64,000 nt of DNA from Winogradskya consettensis (lineage in GTDB: Bacteria > Actinomycetota > Actinomycetes > Mycobacteriales > Micromonosporaceae). Both the position numbers and the translations under genes were made by a program. This document shows positions 1-6,947 of this stretch, piece after piece (the first letter of the stretch is position 1; each line of letters begins with the position of its first letter). The notes under the pieces were generated by a model, which was not told the origin of the DNA, did no database searches, and saw only the letters and a program-made list of their open reading frames with translations. The DNA lies in contig NZ_BOQP01000004.1 in the NCBI RefSeq assembly GCF_018332715.1, forward strand, positions 274,721 through 338,720, read 5' to 3'.

Positions 1-633
1 GGCGGGGTTCTGGCCGGTGATCAGCAGTCCGTCGCGGACGACGTAGGAGCCCCAGTCGGCGCCCTTGGAGTAGACGCCGCCCTTGGCCTTGAGCTCGTCC
101 TCGACGAGGAACGGCACGATGTCGGTCAGGCCGACGCCGTCCTCCTCGCTGTTGGTGAACCCGGTGACCGGGCGCCCCTGGACCAGCGGGGTGCCGTCGG
201 CGTTGGTGACGTGACGCAGCACCCCCGGCGCGTGGCAGACCAGCGCGACCGGCTTACCGGTCCGCAGCGTGGTCTCGATGAGCGCGACCGAGTCGGTGTC
301 CTCGGCCAGGTCCCACAGCGGGCCGTGCCCGCCCGGGTAGAACACCGCGTCGTAGTCGGCGGGGTCGACCGTGCTCAGCACAACGGTCGAGTCCAGCGCG
401 GCCTCCGCCTCGGGGTCGGCCTCGAACCGGCGGGTGTCGTCGGTCTGGGAGCCGGGCTCGTTGCTCTTCGGGTCGAGCGGCGGGCGGCCACCCTTCGGCG
501 AGGCCAGCGTGATCGTGGCGCCGGCCTGCTTGAGCCGGTAGTACGGCGCCGCGAGCTCCTCCAGCCAGAAGCCGGTCTTGCGGCCCGTGGTGCCCAGCTC
601 GTCGTGCGAGGTCAGAACCAGCAGAACGTTCAT
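1..633 (-). CDS. DJ-1/PfpI family type 1 glutamine amidotransferase-like protein (3' end missing)
   Basis: Reading leftward, the protein begins MNVLLVLTSHDELG and runs off the window edge, so the C-terminus is missing. The nucleophile elbow VCHAPG carries the family cysteine, and a YPGGHGPLWDL segment matches the glycine-rich loop of the DJ-1/PfpI/Hsp31 fold. Members act as glyoxalase III-type deglycases, chaperones or cysteine hydrolases; which activity applies here cannot be read from sequence. An AAGGGG ribosome site lies about eight bases before the ATG, and a palindromic operator sits in the promoter just upstream. Family call is solid, function is inferred. Confidence 0.85.
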   Translation of the reverse strand, partial: MNVLLVLTSHDELGTTGRKTGFWLEELAAPYYRLKQAGATITLASPKGGRPPLDPKSNEPGSQTDDTRRFEADPEAEAALDSTVVLSTVDPADYDAVFYPGGHGPLWDLAEDTDSVALIETTLRTGKPVALVCHAPGVLRHVTNADGTPLVQGRPVTGFTNSEEDGVGLTDIVPFLVEDELKAKGGVYSKGADWGSYVVRDGLLITGQNPA

Positions 634-680
634 CTCAGAACCCCTTCGCTCACTTATGAGCCGCGTTGGCCACGTCCCGA

Positions 681-710
681 ACAGTAGACGACTGGTCTAC
701 TAGATTGCAA
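681..710 (-). promoter_or_regulatory. Promoter with TetR-type operator upstream of the PfpI-like gene
   Basis: On the minus strand a -35-like TTGCAA (705-710) and a -10-like TACTGT (681-686) are 18 bases apart. Between and across them lies a perfect inverted repeat, AGTAGAC-N5-GTCTACT (683-701). Seven-base arms with a five-base spacer are typical of TetR-family operators. The site would block RNA polymerase when occupied. No TetR gene is adjacent in the window, so the cognate regulator is unknown. Confidence 0.6.
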
Positions 711-713
711 GCC

Positions 714-1313
714 TCACCGGGAGAGCTCACTGCGGACCGCGTACGCGACGGCGTGCGTACGGCTGCGGAGGTTGAGCCGGCCCCGTACCTCGAGCACGAT
801 CTTGGTGACCCGCGACCGGGGCAGACCGAGCCGCCGGCTCACCTCGGCACTGCTCAGCCCGTCGGCGTAGAGGAGCAGCACCTTTGTCTCAAGGTCGCCC
901 AGGGGACTTGTGGCGGCTGCCTCGAACCGCTGCAGGAGCAGCGGCAGGGTCACGGCCGGCAGGGGTGGCCGCACCGACCGGGTCAGCGCGATGGCCTCGA
1001 GGACCCGATCGGGGTCGGCCGCGGCCCGGTGCAGCAGGGCGATCAGGCCGAGGGCCGCCGCCACCGACAGCTGTTCCCCGGTGATCTCGTCCGCTATGAC
1101 GATGCAGCTGATCTCCCCGGACCGGGCCGCGAAACGCTCCCGCATCAGGGCGAGCAGCCGTTCGTCGGCCCGGTCGGTGAGCAGGATCAGGACGTCGCAC
1201 TGAGCCCAGTCCGTCAGCTGCACCTGTGGCGCCTGCGAGAGAGCCTGGGCCAGCCCGTGACCACTGACGAGATCGCGGGTCTCGATGGCGACCGGCGCCC
1301 GTGGGCCGGTCAT
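714..1313 (-). CDS. LuxR-family transcriptional regulator ending the type VII-like operon
   Basis: A 199-residue protein with a receiver-like N-terminal half that lacks a clear phospho-acceptor aspartate, and a C-terminal LuxR/NarL helix-turn-helix (about residues 140-195, GLSSAEVSRRLGLPRSRVTK). The ATG overlaps the mycosin-like gene's stop as ATGA, which fixes the start and indicates translational coupling. It is the last gene of the operon. Without a phosphorylation site it probably responds to protein level or a ligand rather than a histidine kinase. An operator role for the operon itself is likely but not shown. Confidence 0.8.
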   Translation of the reverse strand: MTGPRAPVAIETRDLVSGHGLAQALSQAPQVQLTDWAQCDVLILLTDRADERLLALMRERFAARSGEISCIVIADEITGEQLSVAAALGLIALLHRAAADPDRVLEAIALTRSVRPPLPAVTLPLLLQRFEAAATSPLGDLETKVLLLYADGLSSAEVSRRLGLPRSRVTKIVLEVRGRLNLRSRTHAVAYAVRSELSR

Positions 1314-2605
1314 CCCTGCCGGGCGGGACCCGGCGGCTGCCAGAACGGGTCGTCGCCGTCGCCGGTCAGCCGGGCACGGGCAGCCATCGCCCGCCGGTCG
1401 GCGCGGCGGCGGCTCAAACTCGCGCCCAGCAGCAGATACAGCACGAATCCCAGCACCACGACCACCGCCAGGAACGCACCCGCCCCGAGCAGTACGCCGC
1501 TCAGCGCCGGAAGCACACCGGACGACGTCTTCCACGGCGCGTTCACGCCCACCCCGGCGGGCAGCGGCGCGGTGACGGCCGCATCCGGGTTCACCACCCC
1601 GCCGGCGGCCGTGGCCCGCACCTGGCGGGTCACCTCGGCGGCATGCAGTTCGGGGTGGGCCGAGCGGACCAGCGCGACCGTGCCCGCCACGAACGCCGCC
1701 GGGCCGGCACCGGGGGCCAGCAGCTCCGACGAGTCGCTGGGTGGGTCGCCGCCGTCCGCACCCACGCTCAGAAGTCCGTCGGCCGGTTCGAGTCGCACCG
1801 TGGCGGGCACCACGACGACGGCATCCCGGGCGATCGCGGCACCGACCGCGGCGCGCACCCCCGGGTCGGCCCCGTCGATGTCGGCACCCACGAGAATGAC
1901 CTGTGCGCCGGACCGGGCAGCGACGGCGATGGCCGTCGCCGCCCGGTCCGAGGTGATGACGTCGTCGCCCGCCCTGATCGGCATGATCCGGGCCTGCGGT
2001 GCCACGCCGGACCGGTCGCCGGCGACGATCCCGGCGAGCGTGGTGCCGGAGCCTTCACAAGCGGTGTCGCCGCGACCGGTGCCCGCGACGACGTCGGCTC
2101 CGGGGGTGACCCGGCCGGCCAGCCCAGCAGCCGCACCGTCCACACCGGATCCCAGAAGCGCGACCGTGACGCCCGCGCCGTCCGACTTCTCCCAGGCCTG
2201 GCTCAGTGGGGGCGTGAGCTGCGTCCCGTCCACGGCCTGACCACAATCAGAATCCGAGGGGTACGCCGTCAGCGCGCCGGAGTGCAGCCCCTCGCCGGCC
2301 GCGTCCCACGGCAGGACGAGCTCCCACCCCGTGTGCAACCGGCTCGGATCCGTCAGCCGGCCACCGTCGCGCTGGATCCGGCCGGCGTTGAGGGCGAGGA
2401 TCTCTCCGGCGCGGTTACCGTCACCCAGGAAGCGCTCCGCGATCTGCCAGAGGTTCTCGGGCTCGCCCGGGAAAGCCTCGCCGACCGTGTAGGAAATCTG
2501 GTTCACGGCTTCGCCGGAGGGCGGTGCGGCGCCGGCGGGGACCGCTGCCACCCCGGTCATCGCCAGCGCGAGCACGGCGATCAGCATTGTTCTGCGTACG
2601 GTCAT
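1310..2605 (-). CDS. Mycosin-like S8 subtilase-fold protein, apparently catalytically dead
   Basis: The 431-residue protein has mycosin topology: signal peptide (1-27), a LysM-like segment (about 37-100), a subtilase-like domain (145-330), one C-terminal membrane helix (about 365-393) and a basic tail. The catalytic residues are missing: the Asp motif reads LLGSGVD (Gly152 for Asp), the His motif GSGTTLAG (Ser186 for His), and the Ser motif becomes PGAGPAAFVAG (298-308) with no serine. The oxyanion Asn loop reads VVVVPATV. Mycosins process substrates and stabilise the ESX membrane complex; here only a structural or glycan-binding role is plausible. The gene starts one base after the upstream stop. 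Confidence 0.8.
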   Translation of the reverse strand: MTVRRTMLIAVLALAMTGVAAVPAGAAPPSGEAVNQISYTVGEAFPGEPENLWQIAERFLGDGNRAGEILALNAGRIQRDGGRLTDPSRLHTGWELVLPWDAAGEGLHSGALTAYPSDSDCGQAVDGTQLTPPLSQAWEKSDGAGVTVALLGSGVDGAAAGLAGRVTPGADVVAGTGRGDTACEGSGTTLAGIVAGDRSGVAPQARIMPIRAGDDVITSDRAATAIAVAARSGAQVILVGADIDGADPGVRAAVGAAIARDAVVVVPATVRLEPADGLLSVGADGGDPPSDSSELLAPGAGPAAFVAGTVALVRSAHPELHAAEVTRQVRATAAGGVVNPDAAVTAPLPAGVGVNAPWKTSSGVLPALSGVLLGAGAFLAVVVVLGFVLYLLLGASLSRRRADRRAMAARARLTGDGDDPFWQPPGPARQG

Positions 2606-2606
2606 C

Positions 2607-4220
2607 TCACCATTGCGCTTTCTCCAGGAGTGCCCACTCGTGGTCGTCGCCGGATTTGCACGGGACGAGCGCCAGCCGCGCGCCGGCACCACCGGTGCCC
2701 GCGCCGGGAACGTCGACGCACATGTCGGCGGCCGCGTCGCGCAGCCAGTAGTACTGAGTCCCGGCCACGGCGACCTGTGGTTCCAGCCGGAAGAACTGGT
2801 TGTCCTTGTCGGAGCAGCCGGTCTCGTTGAGCGAGGTGCTCGACGCGACCTTCCCGGCACCGGGCGGGTCGACGCAGAAATGGTCCTGCGCGTTACGGAT
2901 CCAGTAGAGCTCGTAGCCGTCGCCATCGGTGCCGCGCGGCTCGAACGTCCAGTCGTCCGCATTCGAACACCCGATCTGGATCACCGGGCCGTCCCGCGTG
3001 CCGTTGCCGGGCACGGCGATGCAGTCACGGGTGGTGAGGTTGCGGACGTGGTACGGCCCGAAGTCGCCGCCGGGACCGCCGTCGACGTCCTTGACGGCCG
3101 GCTGGTCGCCCTGTGTCCCGCCCGCTTGCTGATCCTGCTGCCCCGGGGAAGTCGTGACCGGCCCAGTCGTAGCCGGTGCAGTCGTAGCCGGTGCGGTCGT
3201 GGCCGGCGCGGGAGCGATCGGCCGCAGCGTCTCGGTCTCCACGGGAGCCGGGGACGCCGGCGCGCTCAGGCGCTTGTCCTTGGCATACTCCTTCTCCGCT
3301 GTCGTCACGTCGTCCAGCAGCGCGGCCGCCATGGCGCCGGTGCCGCCGGTGAAGGCCGCGAGCGCCGGACCGTACTGTCCGCCCGCGTCCTGCATGAGCT
3401 TGCACATCGTCCGGCCGAGCACGGGGATCGCCACGGACGGCGTCCAGGGTGAGTCCTGCTCCCCCGCGTTCGCCGCCCAGACCTGCGGCAGGAACTGCGC
3501 GATGCCCTGTTCACCGGTCGCGCCGACCTTGGCGGCGTCGAAACCGGACGTCGCCATGATCTGCGCCGCGATCCGGGCCGGTGACAGGTCCGGGCAGACA
3601 GAGCCCGCAGTGACGACGGCTGCCACGTCCTGCTCCGGGACGGCGATGGCCGGTACGGGCGGCACGGCACGACGTTCCAGCACGGGCTGCAGCGCATACC
3701 AGGCGGCGTACCGTTCAACGGTTTCCACGTAGTCGCCGTCGACATGCTGCGCGGCGAGCGCGAGACGCCACGGGTCGCCGGCGGTTCGCGCTGCGCGTAC
3801 CTTGCCGATCTCCTGGCAGGTCAGGTGGGCCAGCGCGGTGATCCCCGCCTCGCGGTCGGCCGGATCGGCATCCGGCCACGGCTTGTTCTGCTGCCATTGC
3901 GCGGGCGTCAGCGCGGCGACCCCGGTGCGGCCACCGGCACGCATCCCGGTCACCGGGCGGATGCCGAAGCCCGATGCGGCCATGACCTGACCGGCCAGCC
4001 GGGCGGGGGTGAGTGCCGGGCACGACGCCGACGCGCTGACGACGATCCTCAGGTCGGGCGCGGAGAGCCGGGCGCCCGCCAGGGGCGGCGTGGCACCGGC
4101 TGCCTGCCGTGCCACGAACCCACCGGCGGCCAGCACGCAGGCGAGCGCCAGGCCAGCACCCAGCAACACCCACGCCCACCGGTTCCTTCTTGGGGGACGG
4201 GCCACAAACGTTCCTCTCAT
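2607..4220 (-). CDS. Membrane-anchored protein with two degenerate lytic-transglycosylase domains and a ricin-type lectin domain
   Basis: 537 residues: a basic N-terminus and one membrane helix (15-40), two SLT-like repeats (about 68-180 and 208-310), a Pro/Thr-rich linker with repeated ATTAP (320-385), and a C-terminal ricin-type beta-trefoil (390-537). The second SLT repeat keeps the GEQGIAQFLP signature. Where active enzymes have the catalytic Glu of QESGF, the repeats read AASGF (Ala82) and ATSGF (Thr224), so both probably bind rather than cleave peptidoglycan. ATGA overlap with the preceding gene fixes the start. Predicted role: extracytoplasmic cell-wall-binding component of the type VII-like locus. 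Confidence 0.75.
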   Translation of the reverse strand: MRGTFVARPPRRNRWAWVLLGAGLALACVLAAGGFVARQAAGATPPLAGARLSAPDLRIVVSASASCPALTPARLAGQVMAASGFGIRPVTGMRAGGRTGVAALTPAQWQQNKPWPDADPADREAGITALAHLTCQEIGKVRAARTAGDPWRLALAAQHVDGDYVETVERYAAWYALQPVLERRAVPPVPAIAVPEQDVAAVVTAGSVCPDLSPARIAAQIMATSGFDAAKVGATGEQGIAQFLPQVWAANAGEQDSPWTPSVAIPVLGRTMCKLMQDAGGQYGPALAAFTGGTGAMAAALLDDVTTAEKEYAKDKRLSAPASPAPVETETLRPIAPAPATTAPATTAPATTGPVTTSPGQQDQQAGGTQGDQPAVKDVDGGPGGDFGPYHVRNLTTRDCIAVPGNGTRDGPVIQIGCSNADDWTFEPRGTDGDGYELYWIRNAQDHFCVDPPGAGKVASSTSLNETGCSDKDNQFFRLEPQVAVAGTQYYWLRDAAADMCVDVPGAGTGGAGARLALVPCKSGDDHEWALLEKAQW

Positions 4221-4855
4221 AGGTTGGCGAGCAACTCGTCCTCGGTCGGGACGTCGACCCGATCGGACCAGCGCAGGGTGCTCACGGCCATGTCGAACAG
4301 CAGCACGATCGCCCGCACCGGATCGGCCTCGACATCGCCGTCGCTGAGCACCGTGAACGTCAGCAACCCCCAGGTGCCCGGGGCTCCGGGGGCGGCGACG
4401 AAGTAGCTGACGCGTACGGATGGGGCTCTGCGCCCGATCGCATCGCTGTCCATCACCTGGCTGATCCGCGCGGCCGGGCAGCCGCCGACCTCCAGCGCCG
4501 TCCCGTCGGTTCCGGCGTCGGCGAGGATGCCGTCGAGGACCTGCCGCGGGTCGCGTACGTCGTCGCCCTCGTCCTCGATCACCGACAGCACCAGCGTGCC
4601 GGGCAGGCGCATGCCGTACATCTCCGTGACCGGCAGCACCACCGCCCGGGCCCCCTGCCGTTCGGCCTCGTCGGTCGCCCGGGTGAGGTCGGCGCGCAGG
4701 ACCCGCCGCCACGGTCCGGCCTTGTCCCGCGGCAGCGTGTCGGGCAGGGCGTGCCGGACGATGCCGTTGATCGCGCGCTCCCGCAGCCGGGCCAGGCCGG
4801 GAGCGGTCGGGATGTACGCCCATCCCGCGGGCAGCACGAGCTCGATGTCGATCAC
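4217..4855 (-). CDS. Type VII locus-associated protein of unknown function (212 aa)
   Basis: I do not recognise a family. The protein is soluble-looking, acidic, without signal peptide or membrane helix, and starts MIDIELVLPAGWAYIPTAPG. It is predicted mixed alpha/beta. Its GTG start overlaps the upstream stop (GTGA) and its stop overlaps the next ATG (ATGA), so it is translated as part of the secretion operon. Adjacent 4852-5445 is a similar-sized unknown; the pair may form a cytoplasmic or chaperone-like complex for the WXG proteins, which is only a guess from position. Confidence 0.75.
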   Translation of the reverse strand: MIDIELVLPAGWAYIPTAPGLARLRERAINGIVRHALPDTLPRDKAGPWRRVLRADLTRATDEAERQGARAVVLPVTEMYGMRLPGTLVLSVIEDEGDDVRDPRQVLDGILADAGTDGTALEVGGCPAARISQVMDSDAIGRRAPSVRVSYFVAAPGAPGTWGLLTFTVLSDGDVEADPVRAIVLLFDMAVSTLRWSDRVDVPTEDELLANL

Positions 4856-5445
4856 AGCACCCCCGCCGCGAGGGCCGGCGAATCGTCGGCGATCACGTTC
4901 AGCAGCGCGTCGATCCCGTCGCCGATCACCGCGAGCCGGCTCAGCCCGTTGACGCGCGTGGTCACCAGGATGTCGAGGTCGCCCGTCGCACGTTCGAGGC
5001 GCAGTGCCGCGTCGACCCGGCCGTGCAGCCCGTTCTCCTCGGTGCGGGCCAGGGCGATCACGCGTACGCCGTCCCCGTGGCGGGTGGACACGTATTCGAC
5101 GTTCGGCTCACGCACGTCGTCGGCGAAGCCCTCCGCGCCGACCGCACCCATCAGGTACGCGGAGTCGCCGGGAAACGCCTCGCGGAATTCCACGAGCGCG
5201 ATCACGGGCATCCAGCGGATGTCGTCGCCGAGGAACCCCATGCCCCAGACCAGGCGGCAGTGCGGTGCCAGTTGATCGGCGCGGGCGAGCAGGTCGGCGG
5301 CCAGCACCGCGCTCGTCCCGTCGCCCGCCCAGCCGTCCAGGAGGGCCGACAGGGCGGCGGTCCACGCCGTACGCTCATCGGTGTCGCCGCCCGCGGCCGG
5401 CACCCAGTCCCACCACCAGGACACCGTCAGGGTCTGCTCCGGCAT
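4852..5445 (-). CDS. Type VII locus-associated protein of unknown function (197 aa)
   Basis: Unrecognised protein with a Trp-rich start (TVSWWWDWVP), no signal peptide and no membrane helix. It overlaps the upstream stop by one base (TGATG) and the next gene by GTGA. Codon usage matches the operon. The length and acidic mixed alpha/beta look resemble the following 212-residue protein, but I see no alignable motif. Conserved placement between the TM-containing WXG-like gene and the transglycosylase gene suggests an accessory role. Confidence 0.75.
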   Translation of the reverse strand: MPEQTLTVSWWWDWVPAAGGDTDERTAWTAALSALLDGWAGDGTSAVLAADLLARADQLAPHCRLVWGMGFLGDDIRWMPVIALVEFREAFPGDSAYLMGAVGAEGFADDVREPNVEYVSTRHGDGVRVIALARTEENGLHGRVDAALRLERATGDLDILVTTRVNGLSRLAVIGDGIDALLNVIADDSPALAAGVL

Positions 5446-6569
5446 CAGTGACCACCGACCACGGGGTTGTGCGTCGCCTGGATGGCCCCGAGGACCAGGC
5501 CGACACCGATGTCGAACGTGCGACCCATGACCTCCACCACCTTGGGGAGCTGTCCGAGGCCCTTCGGCAGGGGCGGTGGCCGCAGTCCCGAGGGCCCCGT
5601 GATCTCCGGCGGTTTGCCGGGAGGTCCGATCTTCGGCGGTTTGAACGGCGAGGACCTGGGACCGGAACGCCCCGAATCGCCACCCGGTTCCCCACGCGGC
5701 TTGCCGATGGGCGGAACCTTGCCGCGGAGCATGTTCTTGTAGTCGTCGACGGCCCTGCCGGCTTTGGTGAGGCGTGCGCCCAGGCCACCGATGCCGAGCC
5801 CGATCGCGTCGAGAGCCACGCTGAGCACCTCGCCCTCGTGATTGGCGAGCAGCACGGAGTCGGAGACCAACAGGACGGCCCCGGCGACCAGCGCGGCCAT
5901 CGCGACCCCGTTCAGCCCGGGTATGACAAACGCGAGCACGGTCAGCACCAGGGCGATGATCGCGAAGATGTCACTGATCTTCTTGAACACGGCCATGATC
6001 TTGTCGTTGCGGGAGTCGCTCAGCCCGTCGTCGTAGATCTTGCTGTTCACCGCGTCGCCAAAGCGTTTACCTGCCACGTCGAGGGCGTCCAGTGCGGCGG
6101 TCAGCCGGTTCGTGGCCGCTTTGAGCTGACCTGACGCCTCGTCCACCGCGCGCTGCTTGTCGGTGGCCTTCTGCTGCTCCTCCGGCGAGACCGTGCCGTC
6201 CGGGCCCTCCTGCGGGTCCGGCATCCCCAGCGCCTTGTAGTTGGCCGATTTGCCGTCCTCCGCGTCGTTCTCGGCGGCGGTGACCTCGTCCATCGCGTGC
6301 TGCAGCTCGGGCTCGTACCGCTCGATCTCGTTGGCGACGTCGTGGTAGCGCACGGCGACCTTGCTCAGACTGTCCTTGATGGACGTCGCGTCGGTCCTGA
6401 GCGGTTCGACCCACTGGCCCACCAGGCCTTCGCTGCCCCTGTCGACGATCTTCTGCAGCCCCTGCACCGCGTCGTCGATGGTCTGCGAGATGTGCTGATA
6501 GCGCTTCTGCGCCGCGTCCATCTCGGCGACGTCGGCGCGCTTGAGGGTCTTGATGCGGCCGTCGCTCAC
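5445..6569 (-). CDS. WXG100-like protein with central membrane segments and Pro-rich tail
   Basis: 374 residues. The first 190 are long amphipathic helices with a WXG-like turn (GLVGQWVEPLR near residue 50) and heptad-like spacing, as in LXG/WXG-type secretion proteins. Two adjacent hydrophobic helices follow (about 205-250, IFAIIALVLTVLAFVIPG), then a Gly/Pro-rich tail (PPIGKPRGEPGG, PPPLPKGL) with no recognisable toxin domain. The GTG start overlaps the upstream stop. It could be a large secreted substrate or a membrane component substituting for missing Ecc proteins; sequence does not decide. No immunity-gene-like partner is evident. Confidence 0.75.
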   Translation of the reverse strand: MSDGRIKTLKRADVAEMDAAQKRYQHISQTIDDAVQGLQKIVDRGSEGLVGQWVEPLRTDATSIKDSLSKVAVRYHDVANEIERYEPELQHAMDEVTAAENDAEDGKSANYKALGMPDPQEGPDGTVSPEEQQKATDKQRAVDEASGQLKAATNRLTAALDALDVAGKRFGDAVNSKIYDDGLSDSRNDKIMAVFKKISDIFAIIALVLTVLAFVIPGLNGVAMAALVAGAVLLVSDSVLLANHEGEVLSVALDAIGLGIGGLGARLTKAGRAVDDYKNMLRGKVPPIGKPRGEPGGDSGRSGPRSSPFKPPKIGPPGKPPEITGPSGLRPPPLPKGLGQLPKVVEVMGRTFDIGVGLVLGAIQATHNPVVGGH

Positions 6570-6844
6570 TTCTGATCCATGCTCTCTCGCATCTGTTTCT
6601 CCGCCTCGGTCCAGGTCTCGTCGAGTTCCTTGACCTTGTCGCGGAACTTCTTCATCTCCTCGACCAGCTTGTTGCGGTGCACGGTCCAGTTGTCCGCGAA
6701 GTCACCCATGGACAGATTCGCGTTCAACTGGCCCCACTGGTCCTTCTCGTCGTCCTGGAAGTCCAGCGCGCCCTCGAACTGGCCGATCAGCTCGTTGAGG
6801 CTGCTGACCAGCCCGTCCAGGTCCTTGACCACGAGGTCGGGCAT
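6566..6844 (-). CDS. WXG100-like small helical protein
   Basis: 92 residues from the ATG, or 93 from a GTG directly before it. The protein is predicted to be a two-helix hairpin; the turn region carries MGDFADNWTVHRNKL, with a conserved Trp and a following basic helix as in actinobacterial ESX-like proteins, although a strict WXG is absent. A GTGA overlap couples it to the next gene. With the 98-residue WXG100 protein at the operon start it may form the usual heterodimeric substrate recognised by the FtsK-type ATPase. Confidence 0.75.
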   Translation of the reverse strand: MPDLVVKDLDGLVSSLNELIGQFEGALDFQDDEKDQWGQLNANLSMGDFADNWTVHRNKLVEEMKKFRDKVKELDETWTEAEKQMRESMDQK

Positions 6845-6875
6845 CACATCACCGCTTCACTTGTCGTCGGGTTCA

Positions 6876-6947
6876 CCGGCCGGCCACGGCCGGCTCCAGC
6901 AGGGGGATCAAGGCCGGCCGGCCACGGCCGGCTCCAGCAGGGGGATC
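6876..6947. repeat. 34-bp direct duplication at the 3' end of the FtsK-type ATPase gene
   Basis: Two identical 34-base copies (6876-6909 and 6914-6947) are offset by 38 bases. The gene's present stop lies at the edge of the left copy. The left copy, read in another frame, encodes the same terminal LLEPAVAGR followed by TGA, so the original stop appears to have been displaced by a tandem duplication. The protein end is nearly unchanged. Confidence 0.85.

Noticed and set aside
1301..2830. Plus-strand open frame of about 500 codons opposite the mycosin-like gene
   Set aside because: Composition is antisense-like and the opposite strand holds a clear signal-peptide/subtilase-fold/anchor protein.
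5445..6569. Polymorphic toxin with C-terminal toxin domain
   Set aside because: After the membrane helices there is only a Gly/Pro-rich tail without any recognisable toxin fold, and no immunity gene follows.
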